Assembly: GCF_018917865.1 (NCBI RefSeq)
Contig: NZ_JAHLPM010000018.1
Span: forward strand, 1 to 64,000
Source of the DNA: Tissierella simiarum
Lineage (GTDB): Bacteria; Bacillota; Clostridia; Tissierellales; Tissierellaceae
DNA length: 64,000 nt
Direction of reading: 5' to 3'
Part shown: piece by piece, positions 1-8,904 of the stretch
Layout of the letters: each line of letters begins with the position of its first letter
Numbering within the stretch: position 1 is the stretch's first letter
Position numbers and translations under genes: made by a program
The notes under the pieces: model-generated
The model's input: the letters and a program-made list of their open reading frames with translations, nothing else
The model's database searches: none
What the model was told of the DNA's origin: nothing

Positions 1-47
1 TACAGGCCTGTATTTTTATTTCTTTGCTATACTTTGCTTTTCTCCCC

Positions 48-110
48 ATAAAAAAATACCTCCAAGTAGATAGTCTATTTTTAATTAATTAGACTGTCTA
101 CTTTGGAAGT
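48..110 (-). terminator. Terminator of the sulfur operon
   Basis: Arms at 64-77 and 90-103 (TAGACTGTCTACTT on the + strand) form a stem of about 14 bp with one mismatch. On the minus strand the stem is followed by a run of T (the + strand A-run at 50-56). It lies just after the thioredoxin reductase-like gene and ends the minus-strand operon. Confidence 0.85.
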
Positions 111-133
111 ATCATATCATATCAGTCCTATTT

Positions 134-1081
134 TTATTCTAAAGAATTTATGTGTTTTTCCGCTTCGATTGCCGCTATAGCTCCGTCAGCTGCAGCAGTT
201 ACGACTTGTCTTAATGATTTTACCCGACAATCTCCAGCTGCGAAGATTCCTGGCACACTAGTTGCCATATTCTCATCCGTTTTAATAAATCCATTTTTCA
301 TGTCTACAACACCATCAAAGATTTTTGTTACTGGATCAAGCCCAACATATGGGAATATAATAAAATCTTGATCCCCTTCTCTAGGAGTTATAGTAGTTTG
401 TTCACCAGTTTTAACATTTTCTATAACCATAGATTTAACAGAATCTGTACCATGAATTTCTTTTACTACTGTATCCCATATAAAGTCAAGCCTCTCACAT
501 TTAAACGCTTTTTCCTGTATTGATTTTGCTGCTCTAAGCTCATCTCTTCTATGTATCAATGTAACCTTCTTACCAAACTTAGTAAGATACATAGCTTCCT
601 CTACAGCAGAATCTCCGCCACCAATTACATATACATCTTTATCTATACAGTTGTTAGCATCACAAGTAGAACAGAAAGAAATTCCTTTTCCTATAAGCTC
701 TGCTTCACCTGAGCAACCTATTGGTCTAGGTTTTACACCTGTAGCTATTATAACTGCCTTAGCATGATAAGCATTTCTATAGGTTTCAACAATTTTTTCT
801 TTTCCACTAAAATCTATATTTTTTACATCAGTTAGCTTAAACTTAACACCATATTTTTTAGCCTGATCGCAAAATAGGTTCATTAATTCTTCTCCACCTA
901 CTCCATTTGGAAAACCTGGATAGTTTTCTAAATCTTCAGTTGAAGTGATTAATCCACCAATTAAGGATTGCTCGATTATAAGGGTTTTAAGTCTAGCTCT
1001 ACCACAGTATATTCCAGCACTAAGTCCAGCTGAACCTCCACCGATAATTACTACATCATAATCTTCACGTTTCTTAGTCAT
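134..1081 (-). CDS. trxB: Thioredoxin reductase-like FAD/NAD(P)H disulfide oxidoreductase
   Basis: This cytosolic flavoprotein is expected to move electrons from NAD(P)H through FAD to a redox-active disulfide. Visible motifs are the N-terminal FAD-binding GGGSAG, the active-site disulfide in FCSTCD (about residue 137), the second nucleotide-binding motif VIGGGDSA and the C-terminal FAD motif FAAGDCR. The length of about 315 residues is normal for the family. The ATG at 1081 is preferred over the upstream GTG at 1090 because GGGAG lies about 8 nt ahead of it. It is the last gene of a minus-strand operon with a split YeeE-type transporter and TusA, so its natural job may be reduction of a sulfur-carrier persulfide or imported sulfur compound rather than general thioredoxin. 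That role is inferred from context; the family call is firm. Confidence 0.88.
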   Translation of the reverse strand: MTKKREDYDVVIIGGGSAGLSAGIYCGRARLKTLIIEQSLIGGLITSTEDLENYPGFPNGVGGEELMNLFCDQAKKYGVKFKLTDVKNIDFSGKEKIVETYRNAYHAKAVIIATGVKPRPIGCSGEAELIGKGISFCSTCDANNCIDKDVYVIGGGDSAVEEAMYLTKFGKKVTLIHRRDELRAAKSIQEKAFKCERLDFIWDTVVKEIHGTDSVKSMVIENVKTGEQTTITPREGDQDFIIFPYVGLDPVTKIFDGVVDMKNGFIKTDENMATSVPGIFAAGDCRVKSLRQVVTAAADGAIAAIEAEKHINSLE

Positions 1082-1093
1082 ATTCAGCACTCC

Positions 1094-1624
1094 CTACATA
1101 AAGAATTTCACCAACATTTTACTACCAGCCCAAGCACCCAAAAATATAAAGATAAGATATTGCCATCCGTGTAGGGACATAGAAGCTATACCGCTAAACA
1201 AAGCACCAATATTACATCCAAAAGATATTCTAGCACCATAACCCATTAAAAGACCGCCAATTATAGCAGCAGCTACTTGCTTCATATTCTTGATTTTTTT
1301 GATTCTAAACTCTGATGCTAATAAAGAAGCTAGCAGTGCTCCCACAATTATACCTAAGTTCATAAAAGTACCTGTATGGGCTGCAATACCTTTAGCAAGG
1401 GTCTCTCCACTTTTTCCTTGGAAGTAAACCCAAGTTTCTGGATGACCTCCTAAGGCTTTGAACATCCAAGCACCCCACATAGCAAAGGTAGAAGTTACTC
1501 CCCAAGGACTGCCAGTTATAGTGAAAATAGCAGTATTTAAAATCGCTAATATTACGGCACCTGCCACATAGGACCAAGGGTTTTTAAGAAAGCTCTTATA
1601 ATAAGGACTATCTTTTATTTGCAT
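1094..1624 (-). CDS. YeeE/YedE (TsuA-type) transporter, second half
   Basis: A membrane protein of about 176 residues with four to five hydrophobic segments and the family signature FGCNIGALFSG, whose cysteine matches a conserved cysteine of YeeE/YedE proteins. In TsuA-type thiosulfate importers the two halves are usually one polypeptide; here the other half is a separate gene (1913-2566), with tusA between. The ATG at 1624 is chosen because AAGGAGG lies 6 nt upstream; the longer GTG start would sit inside that ribosome binding site. Substrate is probably thiosulfate or a related sulfur (possibly selenium) oxyanion, inferred from family and neighbours. Confidence 0.8.
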   Translation of the reverse strand: MQIKDSPYYKSFLKNPWSYVAGAVILAILNTAIFTITGSPWGVTSTFAMWGAWMFKALGGHPETWVYFQGKSGETLAKGIAAHTGTFMNLGIIVGALLASLLASEFRIKKIKNMKQVAAAIIGGLLMGYGARISFGCNIGALFSGIASMSLHGWQYLIFIFLGAWAGSKMLVKFFM

Positions 1625-1659
1625 AACCACCCTCCTTTCTTCCTAAAAAATATTCAGAT

Positions 1660-1890
1660 TTACTTTGTTTTTTCTATAATAATTTCCCATTGACCATCAT
1701 CAACTTCATCAACTTCACAGTTGAAGCCTTCTTTTCTCGCCCATTCAGGAACGTTCTTTATAGCACAACTATGATCTACTTCTACAATTAGAGTGTCACC
1801 AACAGCAACGTTAGCCATTTTCTTTTGAGTTTTTATTAAAGGAACTGGACAAGCCTCACCTAAACAATCTAATCTTACTTCTTTAGCCAT
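1660..1890 (-). CDS. TusA-family sulfur carrier protein
   Basis: A 76-residue protein with the TusA signature LGEACPVPLIKTQ (CPxP cysteine about residue 14), which carries sulfur as a persulfide. A second cysteine in DHSCAIKN is typical of the YedF/TusA subgroup found beside YeeE transporters. It sits between the two transporter halves with a good ribosome binding site (AGGAGGAG), so it probably accepts sulfur on the cytoplasmic side of the transporter, as described for TsuB with TsuA. The downstream thioredoxin reductase-like protein may release that sulfur; this last step is inference. Confidence 0.88.
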   Translation of the reverse strand: MAKEVRLDCLGEACPVPLIKTQKKMANVAVGDTLIVEVDHSCAIKNVPEWARKEGFNCEVDEVDDGQWEIIIEKTK

Positions 1891-1912
1891 TAAAATCTCC
1901 TCCTAATATAAT

Positions 1913-2566
1913 TTAATTTTTTGACCTATTACCAAACCAGTCAGCTAATATAAAAAGACCTAACAATAAACCAAACTGTACAATTAATGATGGGAACCAA
2001 CCTATAGCATCGGGTAAAAATAATTCTAAACCTTTGTCCATAAAGTTAGATTTCCAAAATCCATAATCCTTAGCACCCCATAGAGAACCTAGGATGAAGA
2101 AAACTAAAGATAACCACTGCATTACAAAGCCTTCTCCAACTCTCATAATAGTTCCTGAAGCACAACCTCCGGCAATAACCATTCCAATACCAAACATAAA
2201 AGCACCAACAGCAATATGAATTCCTGCAGGATTAATATTTCCTGGTATAGGATCACCCTTTAAGAAAGCACCATATTGAATAGCAGAAAAACCTATAGTA
2301 GCAACAGTAATAGCAACTATTACTGCTTTAGAAAGATTAGTACCGCCAGTTAAAATTGGATCTCTTAAAGAAGCAGTAAAACAGAATCTTGAATTTCTAA
2401 GAGTAAACCCTAAAAGAATACCAAACATCCACGTCATTGGGTGCTTTGGACCAAGATCTTTAATCAAATATCCTATAATAATAACACCTACTAATAAGGC
2501 TACACCGAAAGGTATTTGATTAACTCTTTTTTTTCTTTTTCGACTAACATTCTTAGTGGATTCCAT
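1913..2566 (-). CDS. YeeE/YedE (TsuA-type) transporter, first half
   Basis: First gene of the minus-strand sulfur operon: 217 residues with a lysine/arginine-rich N-terminus followed by about five membrane segments. Family motifs NSRFCFTASLRDP and GGCASGTIMR hold two of the conserved cysteines, while the third (FGCNIG) is in the partner protein at 1094-1624, so the pair together has the full cysteine set of a one-chain transporter. AGGAGG precedes the ATG. The gene is divergent from the LysR regulator at 2763, which probably controls it. Confidence 0.82.
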   Translation of the reverse strand: MESTKNVSRKRKKRVNQIPFGVALLVGVIIIGYLIKDLGPKHPMTWMFGILLGFTLRNSRFCFTASLRDPILTGGTNLSKAVIVAITVATIGFSAIQYGAFLKGDPIPGNINPAGIHIAVGAFMFGIGMVIAGGCASGTIMRVGEGFVMQWLSLVFFILGSLWGAKDYGFWKSNFMDKGLELFLPDAIGWFPSLIVQFGLLLGLFILADWFGNRSKN

Positions 2567-2762
2567 TAATTCACCTCCTATTTGACAAGATTTTGTTAAA
2601 ATAGTAACATATAAATATATATTGCAACCTTCATTTTTATTATATATTAATTTTTATAATATTGGTTATTAAGAAAGCTTATATAGCATTAGAAATATTG
2701 ATATTAGGTTAACGAAAGAGATATTTGCTTTAATTAGCTTTTAGTATTTAGGAGGGGGCTTA

Positions 2763-3665
2763 ATGAATATATTCAATCTTTCATCTTTTATAGAGATAGT
2801 TAATGAAAATAGTATTTCCAAGGCTGCTGCCAAGTTACATATGAGTCAGTCAGCTCTTAGTCAACAGTTGAAAATTTTAGAAAATGATTTAAATTGTAAA
2901 CTTTTAGAGAGAAGCAATAGAGGGGTAGTGACTACAGAGGAAGGTGATATAGTATATAGGTACTCAGAAATATTTTTGGAACTCTACAAAAATATGGAAA
3001 AAGAAATAGAAGAAGTAAAAGTTCCAGAATTTAAGGATATAAAAATAGCATCATCAAATAGTATGTGCGAGTATTTGATTCCTTGTACTCTATATACTTA
3101 TAGAAAAAAAGATAGAAACATAAGATTTGTTACAAAATGTGATTATACTAAGAATGTAATAGAAGATATTTTAAAATATAAAGCAGATGTAGGTTTCATT
3201 ACTATGGCTATAGAGGATAAAGATTTAGTATGTACTAAACTTAATGATAATGATTTAGTACTGATATATTCTCCAAATAATAAAGAGGTAGATAAAGCAA
3301 AAACTTTAGAAGATATAGCTAGTATCGGATTTTTAATAGGGCCAGAAGAAAGTGGAATAAGAAAAGCTATAGAAAATATATTTATAAGTAACAATATTTC
3401 TTTTGAGAATGTAAACATACACATGGAGCTAGGAAGTATAGAAGCTATCAAAACGTCAGTAATCGAAAATCATGGGATATCCATTGTACCTTATGTTACT
3501 GTAAAAAAAGAATTGTATCTTGGAACTTTAAAGACTAAAGAGATAGAAGGAATTAGTTTAAAGTGTGATATCTGTATGATTTATCAAAAGAATTATCAGC
3601 ATGAGGAACACATAAATAAGTTTATTGAGTATATGAATAAGTTTGGGAAAGATACTTTCTGCTAA
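2763..3665 (+). CDS. LysR-family transcriptional regulator
   Basis: A 300-residue LysR regulator. The N-terminal winged helix-turn-helix (about residues 15-60) contains SISKAAAKLHMSQSALSQQL, and the rest is a periplasmic-binding-protein-like effector domain. The start is fixed by AGGAGGGGG just upstream. The 196-bp gap to the divergent sulfur operon should hold the shared promoters, so regulation of sulfur uptake by an S-containing or O-acetylserine-like signal is likely; the ligand cannot be read from sequence. The 3' end overlaps the convergent tusA-like gene by 4 bp. Confidence 0.85.
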   Translation: MNIFNLSSFIEIVNENSISKAAAKLHMSQSALSQQLKILENDLNCKLLERSNRGVVTTEEGDIVYRYSEIFLELYKNMEKEIEEVKVPEFKDIKIASSNSMCEYLIPCTLYTYRKKDRNIRFVTKCDYTKNVIEDILKYKADVGFITMAIEDKDLVCTKLNDNDLVLIYSPNNKEVDKAKTLEDIASIGFLIGPEESGIRKAIENIFISNNISFENVNIHMELGSIEAIKTSVIENHGISIVPYVTVKKELYLGTLKTKEIEGISLKCDICMIYQKNYQHEEHINKFIEYMNKFGKDTFC

Positions 3666-3886
3666 TCTAGTTTTTCTATAATTATTTCGTATATTCCTTC
3701 CATTACTTCGTTGATTTCAATATTACAATTATATTGTTTTAAAACATCTCTTATATTAGAAGGTGCACAGCTATGATCGCTTACTATAATAGCTTTTTCA
3801 CCTTTTTTTAAACCCTTAAAAGTATGCTTTGCTTTAATAGATGGGACAGGACAAAAATCTCCTAGACAATCGACTTTTCTTACCAT
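3662..3886 (-). CDS. Second TusA-family sulfur carrier
   Basis: A 74-residue TusA-like protein with LGDFCPVPSIKAK (cysteine about residue 12) and the second conserved cysteine in DHSCAPSN. It is clearly paralogous to the protein at 1660-1890, which carries the same two cysteines. It is convergent with the LysR gene, outside the main operon, so it may be made under other conditions. A weak GGTGGTGAT site precedes the ATG. Confidence 0.83.
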   Translation of the reverse strand: MVRKVDCLGDFCPVPSIKAKHTFKGLKKGEKAIIVSDHSCAPSNIRDVLKQYNCNIEINEVMEGIYEIIIEKLD

Positions 3887-3991
3887 TTGAAATCACCACC
3901 ATTGTTTTTAATTTATATCTAAATAGTATATAATATATATTATATACTAGAATGATAAAATAGCATATTATTAAATCCAAGGGGGGTAAAT

Positions 3992-4405
3992 ATGTTTAAA
4001 TGGAGAGACGATTTTAGTGTAAACGTGGAAAAAATTGATGAGCAGCATCAAGAGCTATTTAATTTGGGTACATCTTTATACAATATTGTGTCCTTAAAAG
4101 ACGGAATAGATCGATATGATGAAATCATAGCTATATTAGATAAAATGAAAGATTATACAGTTTATCACTTTAAATATGAAGAAAGTTTAATGAAGGAGCA
4201 TGGGTACGAAGACTATGAAGCACATAAGATGCAGCATGATTCCTTTATTGAGAAAATTCAATCTATTAAAGACGAAGATGTAGATATTAAACAGAAAAAG
4301 ATAGGTATGGATTTAATTTTATTTATAGCCAATTGGATTGAGAAACATATATTAGTTACAGATATGAAATACAAAGAATTTTTAAATGATAAAGGAGTAT
4401 TGTAG
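3992..4405 (+). CDS. Bacteriohemerythrin
   Basis: A 137-residue single-domain hemerythrin that binds O2 at a non-heme di-iron site. The iron-ligand pattern is visible: EQHQELF (His about 19), YHFKYEESLM (His and Glu), EAHKMQHDSF (two His), and the C-terminal region EKHILVTDMKY (His and Asp). It has no signal peptide, so it should be cytosolic. In anaerobes such proteins scavenge or sense oxygen. A strong AAGGGGGG site precedes the ATG. Confidence 0.9.
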   Translation: MFKWRDDFSVNVEKIDEQHQELFNLGTSLYNIVSLKDGIDRYDEIIAILDKMKDYTVYHFKYEESLMKEHGYEDYEAHKMQHDSFIEKIQSIKDEDVDIKQKKIGMDLILFIANWIEKHILVTDMKYKEFLNDKGVL

Positions 4406-4427
4406 GAAGATAGAAGGAGAGTAGTCC

Positions 4428-6410
4428 ATGAGAAAAGAATTTGTGGAATATATAAAGGATTTACCTATAAATATATATCTTGCAAATATAATGGAATATC
4501 CTATTCATTGGCATGATGCTATAGAAATACTCTTTGTATTAAGAGGTAGTATAGATGTAGGTATTGAAACAGAAGTCTATACTGTAGAAGAAAAAGAAAT
4601 AGAAATAATCAATGTCAATGAAGTCCACAGTATAAAAAGCAAGGATAAGAACAATTTAGTCTTAATATTCAATATAGATCCTAATTTTTTTGAAAGATAC
4701 TATGACGATGCTAAAGAGGTATTTTTTTATACAAATTCTTCTGAGGAGGGTGCTCAAGAAGAAGAAAAATACTATATTTTAAGAAAATATCTTTCTATCT
4801 TACTTTGGGAAGTAGTAGGAAAGATTGATGACTATGAAGATATGTTAGAAGAAAATTTATTAGAGATGATGTATCATCTTTTAAATAATTTCCATTATCT
4901 TTTTTATGAAGAAGAAAGTTTAAAAGAAGATGAAGTACAATTAGAAAGATATCATAGAATAGTAAAGTATATAAGTAATAATTATATGAATAAAGTAAGT
5001 CTTCAAGACTTGGCGGAAAAGGAATTTTTAAGTTCTCAATATTTGTCTTATAAAATAAAGAGTACTTTTGGGCATAGTTTTAATGAATTTTTAAATCAGA
5101 TAAGAGTAGAGGAATCTACTAAACTTTTATTGGATACGGATAAAAATATATCAGAAATATCTGAGGAAGTAGGGTTTTCTCATGTAAGATATTTTAATAA
5201 ACACTTTAAGCTTCATTATAAATGCAGCCCTATGCAGTATAGGAAAAAGTATAAGGTAGAAGAAGAAGTCTTAGAGAAAATGAAGAAGATCACTTACTAT
5301 GATATACAAGATGCTTTAACTTTTCTAAATCAATATTTAGAAGACTATGAGAGATATAATTATGACAATAGAATAATTAAATTAGATATAGACTTATCTA
5401 AGGAAACTTTAGGAATATTTAAAAGACCTGATGTAATAGATTTAGGAGATATAAGTCTTCTTTTAGAAGAAGACAATAGAAGAATTTTAGAAGAAATCCA
5501 AAGAGAAATAGGATTTAAATATGGGATCATAAATAACCTGTTTACAGAGGATATGGACATTTATATGGATAGAGAACATAGATTTATTAATTGGACAAGA
5601 GTAGAAAATATTCTATCCTTTATAAAGGAGTTAGATTTGAATCCTATTATATCTACAGATAATGTTAAACAATATATAATAGAAGATTTTATTAGTCATT
5701 TTACAGCAATTTTTGGTGATGAAGTAGAAGAATGGATAAATACAAAAAAAGAAGATCTAAATGTTTATATATATAATGAATCAATAAGTAAAATGCAGGA
5801 TACTTTATATATGGTACCCTATATTATGCATAATTATATAGAAATAAACAATAACATAGTTTTAAATATGGTAGATGAAATAAGTAAAGATACAGTTTTA
5901 TCTAACGATACTTTTTTTGGAGGTAGAGGGATATTTACGTCTAACTACTTAAAGAAACCTTCCTATTATGCTTATATGCTTTTATCTTTATTAGGAGATG
6001 AAATTCTATATAAAGGAGAGGGATATATTGTAACTAAAAAGGAAAAGGATTTCCAAATTCTATTATTTAACCCTATAGGAGTAGACGACAAAATTATATA
6101 TCAAGGGGAACCTATGGAAAAGTTAAAAGAAAAGAAAGTATCTATAAATATTCTAAATATGGAAGGCGACTATCGAGTAACCAAATATGAATTAAATAAA
6201 AGATATGGTTCAGTCTATGATAAATGGAAGTTTCTCGGAAGTCCAGAAAGGCTAGACAAAGAACATTTAGATTTATTAAAAGAATTCATACATCCAAATA
6301 TATCTTTTTACTATGGTAAAAAAAGTACGGTATATAATGCGGTATCTACAGTAAAACCTAATGGAGGAGTACTTTATTTATTAAAAAGTGTACAAAGTGA
6401 ATATATTTAA
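4428..6410 (+). CDS. AraC-family regulator with large GH39-like C-terminal region
   Basis: A 660-residue protein. The first 100 or so residues look like a cupin/AraC sensor domain (PIHWHDAIEILFVLRG). An AraC double helix-turn-helix follows at about 165-275, with SLQDLAEKEFLSSQYLSYKI and the second-helix signature ISEEVGFSHVRYFNKHFK. About 380 further residues resemble the glycoside-hydrolase-39-like region attached to some clostridial AraC regulators; sugar sensing is therefore possible but unproven. The gene follows hemerythrin by 22 bp and precedes a MATE exporter it may control. Confidence 0.75.
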   Translation: MRKEFVEYIKDLPINIYLANIMEYPIHWHDAIEILFVLRGSIDVGIETEVYTVEEKEIEIINVNEVHSIKSKDKNNLVLIFNIDPNFFERYYDDAKEVFFYTNSSEEGAQEEEKYYILRKYLSILLWEVVGKIDDYEDMLEENLLEMMYHLLNNFHYLFYEEESLKEDEVQLERYHRIVKYISNNYMNKVSLQDLAEKEFLSSQYLSYKIKSTFGHSFNEFLNQIRVEESTKLLLDTDKNISEISEEVGFSHVRYFNKHFKLHYKCSPMQYRKKYKVEEEVLEKMKKITYYDIQDALTFLNQYLEDYERYNYDNRIIKLDIDLSKETLGIFKRPDVIDLGDISLLLEEDNRRILEEIQREIGFKYGIINNLFTEDMDIYMDREHRFINWTRVENILSFIKELDLNPIISTDNVKQYIIEDFISHFTAIFGDEVEEWINTKKEDLNVYIYNESISKMQDTLYMVPYIMHNYIEINNNIVLNMVDEISKDTVLSNDTFFGGRGIFTSNYLKKPSYYAYMLLSLLGDEILYKGEGYIVTKKEKDFQILLFNPIGVDDKIIYQGEPMEKLKEKKVSINILNMEGDYRVTKYELNKRYGSVYDKWKFLGSPERLDKEHLDLLKEFIHPNISFYYGKKSTVYNAVSTVKPNGGVLYLLKSVQSEYI

Positions 6411-6463
6411 GGTCTATTTTTAATCTTTTTTAGAAATTACATTTTCTGTAAAGATGAAGATAG

Positions 6464-6554
6464 TACCCCATAATAGATAATCCAGTGAATGAAAAAATTT
6501 CTTATAAATGTTAACATAATAATGTAACAAAATAGGAGGTTTTATTATGGGGTA
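6464..6554 (+). repeat. 12-bp inverted repeat enclosing the MATE ribosome binding site region
   Basis: TACCCCATAATA at 6464-6475 is the exact reverse complement of TATTATGGGGTA at 6543-6554. The right arm contains the ATG (6547) that follows the AGGAGG ribosome binding site (6533-6538). In mRNA the arms could pair and bury the start codon. Whether this is regulatory is unknown. Confidence 0.5.
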
Positions 6555-6650
6555 AATAATAAATTATTTGCAGAAGGAAAAGTAGGAAGAGTCTTATTAA
6601 AATTTTCAATACCAGCTATAATTTCTTTATTAGTATCTGAATTATATAAT

Positions 6651-7940
6651 ATGGTAGATACTATTTTCGTAGGCAGAGTTGTAGGTGGTAACGGAATAGG
6701 AGCATTAGTAGTAATCTTTCCAATTCAAAGAATTATAGTGGCTCTAAGTTTAATGATAGCTATTGGATCGTCTACGGCTTTAGCTAGAAGCAATGGAGAG
6801 AAAGATTATGAAATGTCGGGGAAAATTATAAAAAATGGTTTTACCTTATCCTTCTTGATAATGATTCCAATGACCCTTTTAACTTATATTTTTAGAGATC
6901 AGATACTTTTAATGCTGGGAACAAGTAAGAATATTCTTCCTTATGCCCATGACTATTTATCCTTAGTTATATTTGGCAGTACTTTTTTATGTTTGACTAT
7001 ATTTATTTCAAACATAATGATTGCGTTGGGTAATAGAAAAGTATCTTTGATTAGTACATCCATTGGAGCGGTATTGAATATTATTATTGATTATATATTA
7101 GTAGTTAAGATGTCCATGGGAGTGAAGGGAGCAGCTATTGCTACTTCAGTATCTCAAATAGCAGGTTTTATCTATGCTTATTATCATTTTAGAAAGATTA
7201 AGAAAAATTTTAACCTTTCTTCTGGTTTTCAACTAGATAAAGTGATATGGAGTTCCATAATATTAGTAGGTTTTTCAGCTTTTATAGTAGAAGCAGAAGA
7301 TGGAATTTTAATGGCTGTATTGAATAATCTTCTTCTAAACCATGTAGGAGATACAGGGATTATAGTACTAGGGGTTATATCAAAGGTTTATATGTTTATG
7401 TTTATAACCATACTTGGTATAAGTTCGGCTATGCAGCCTATAGCAGCTTATAATTTGGGAGCTGGGAATTATAAAAGATTGAGAAATATAGTTAGAAAGA
7501 CAGCTATTTATTCTTTTATAACTTCAACTATCTTATGGGCTGGAGGATTAGTTTTTACTGAACAGTTGATTTCTGTTTTTGTAAAGGAAAAAGATATAAT
7601 TTTAGAATCTGTAAAAGCCTTTAGAATTATGATAGCTGCTTTTCCGTTAATAAGTATATATTATATGTCAATTTATTATTTCCAAGCTTTGGGTAAAGCA
7701 AGGAAGTCCTTCTTAGTGGCTATATTTAGACAACTTATTATAATGCTTCCTCTAGCTATAATTATGGTTAAGGTCTTAAATCTTGGCGCTATGGGAGTAT
7801 GGATATCTTATCCAATTTCTGATGTAATAGCTAGTGTAACATCATATATAATGATAAAAGATGAAGGCTATAAGTTGGATGATAAGGTTAAGAAACAAAA
7901 GGAAGAAGAGAAAATTAATAAAAGTTATGTTTTAGATTAA
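6651..7940 (+). CDS. MATE-family multidrug/Na+ antiporter (apparent 5' frameshift)
   Basis: A multi-helix membrane exporter of the MATE family (DinF/NorM type) that should extrude cationic compounds using an ion gradient. The 429 residues from the first in-frame ATG lack the start of the first helix. The same frame stays open upstream to about 6552 and encodes the usual MATE N-terminus (NNKLFAEGKVGRVLLKFSIP), but has no ATG, GTG or TTG. The only ATG with a ribosome binding site (AGGAGG, then ATG at 6547) reads ATG GGG TAA in a different frame. One extra base in the G-run at 6549-6552 would restore a protein of about 463 residues, normal for MATE. So either this is a sequence error, a slipped G-run that switches the gene, or a frameshift mutation. 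Confidence 0.8.
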   Translation: MVDTIFVGRVVGGNGIGALVVIFPIQRIIVALSLMIAIGSSTALARSNGEKDYEMSGKIIKNGFTLSFLIMIPMTLLTYIFRDQILLMLGTSKNILPYAHDYLSLVIFGSTFLCLTIFISNIMIALGNRKVSLISTSIGAVLNIIIDYILVVKMSMGVKGAAIATSVSQIAGFIYAYYHFRKIKKNFNLSSGFQLDKVIWSSIILVGFSAFIVEAEDGILMAVLNNLLLNHVGDTGIIVLGVISKVYMFMFITILGISSAMQPIAAYNLGAGNYKRLRNIVRKTAIYSFITSTILWAGGLVFTEQLISVFVKEKDIILESVKAFRIMIAAFPLISIYYMSIYYFQALGKARKSFLVAIFRQLIIMLPLAIIMVKVLNLGAMGVWISYPISDVIASVTSYIMIKDEGYKLDDKVKKQKEEEKINKSYVLD

Positions 7941-7970
7941 TAAAAAATCGAAATAGTTAAAAGGTAAAAA

Positions 7971-8004
7971 TAGATAGGCAATAATAAGGCTTATCTATTT
8001 TTTT
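7971..8004 (+). terminator. Terminator of the MATE gene
   Basis: Arms 7971-7979 and 8089-type complement at 7989-7997 (TAGATAGGC with GCTTATCTA, one mismatch) with a 9-nt loop, followed by a T-run to 8004. Confidence 0.8.
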
Positions 8005-8104
8005 ATGCGATAATTTAAGAACGATAATATTTATACAATGTATTGAAAAATACAGAATAAGTACTTTTTAAAATATATAATAAATACAGTAACAAATTAG
8101 CAAG

Positions 8105-8132
8105 ATGTAACAATTTGTATAAAATGTTACAT
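8105..8132 (+). repeat. Left inverted recombination site (IRL) of a putative invertible segment
   Basis: A 28-bp site that is the perfect reverse complement of 8975-9002. It has the form of a tyrosine recombinase core site: an 11-bp arm ATGTAACAATT, 6-bp centre TGTATA, and an 11-bp arm AAATGTTACAT that is nearly the complement of the first arm. The 11+6+11 layout is that of Xer-type sites, but the sequence is unlike chromosomal dif. Confidence 0.8.
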
Positions 8133-8275
8133 TGACAAGAAAATTTATAATTCGACATTTTACTGCAAATTTTATATATCTTTTCTGTTATATTCTACAA
8201 AAAAATTCTAAATCCTTCTAAAAAAATATTTTAATACTAAAGACTATAAACATTTTTTTAATATATAAATTTAGG

Positions 8276-8836
8276 TTAAAATTGAACTAAAGAATATAGT
8301 TCATCTTTTTGATCTTGGTTTACTCCAATATATCTTAGAGTAACTGATTGGGAACTATGGTTAAAAGTATCCATTATTAAGCCAATATTGTATCTAGATA
8401 CTTTATAGGTCCAATACCCCCAAGTCTTTCTTAAACTATGTGTTCCAAAATTCTCTATTCCTATAATATCAGAAGCTTCTTTTAACACTCTATAAGCTTG
8501 AACTCTACCAATATGACCTCCTTTTTTACTTGGGAATAAATAATCTTTTTCTGATAGTTTTTCCTTCTTTACATACCCACTAATACTTTTTCTAATCGAA
8601 TCATTTAATTTAATTTTCTTTTCTTTACTAGTCTTCATTTCATTTAGTACTAAATATTCTCTAAACGCTCCATTTTTAAGATAAACATCCTCTACTTTTA
8701 AGGGCAAAATATCACTTATTCTTAATCCAGTATTAAGACCAAACTTGAAGAGCAATCCATACTTAGGATTTTTACCATTTAGATAGAAATACATTTGTGT
8801 AATTTTAGCTTTATCTCTAATAGGTTCAACAGTCAA
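8276..8836 (-). CDS. Compact tyrosine recombinase (XerC/integrase-type catalytic domain)
   Basis: A 186-residue phage-integrase-family recombinase that has essentially only the catalytic domain. Active-site residues seen: Arg39 in NTGLRISDILPL, His133 and Arg136 in THSLRKTWG, His160 in FNHSSQS and the nucleophile Tyr169 in TLRYIGV. The N-terminal SAM-like core-binding domain of full integrases is missing, as in some small DNA-inversion recombinases. The start is TTG with AAAGGAGAT five bases upstream. It lies between two perfect 28-bp inverted sites, its likely substrates. Confidence 0.88.
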   Translation of the reverse strand: MTVEPIRDKAKITQMYFYLNGKNPKYGLLFKFGLNTGLRISDILPLKVEDVYLKNGAFREYLVLNEMKTSKEKKIKLNDSIRKSISGYVKKEKLSEKDYLFPSKKGGHIGRVQAYRVLKEASDIIGIENFGTHSLRKTWGYWTYKVSRYNIGLIMDTFNHSSQSVTLRYIGVNQDQKDELYSLVQF

Positions 8837-8895
8837 TTTTAATCTCCTTTCTAAAGTAACAAATTATATAAATATAATAATAAACGATACATAAC

Positions 8896-8904
8896 ATTAT
8901 AGCA
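8896..8904 (-). promoter_or_regulatory. Extended -10 promoter for the recombinase
   Basis: On the minus strand the sequence reads TGCTATAAT, a consensus extended -10 box, about 60 bp upstream of the recombinase TTG. No good -35 is seen. Because it is inside the invertible segment it would point rightward, toward the chemoreceptor gene, after inversion. Confidence 0.5.

Noticed and set aside
8132-8151. TTGACA and TATAAT next to the left inverted site as a promoter
   Set aside because: Only 8 bp separate the two boxes; a working spacer is about 17 bp.
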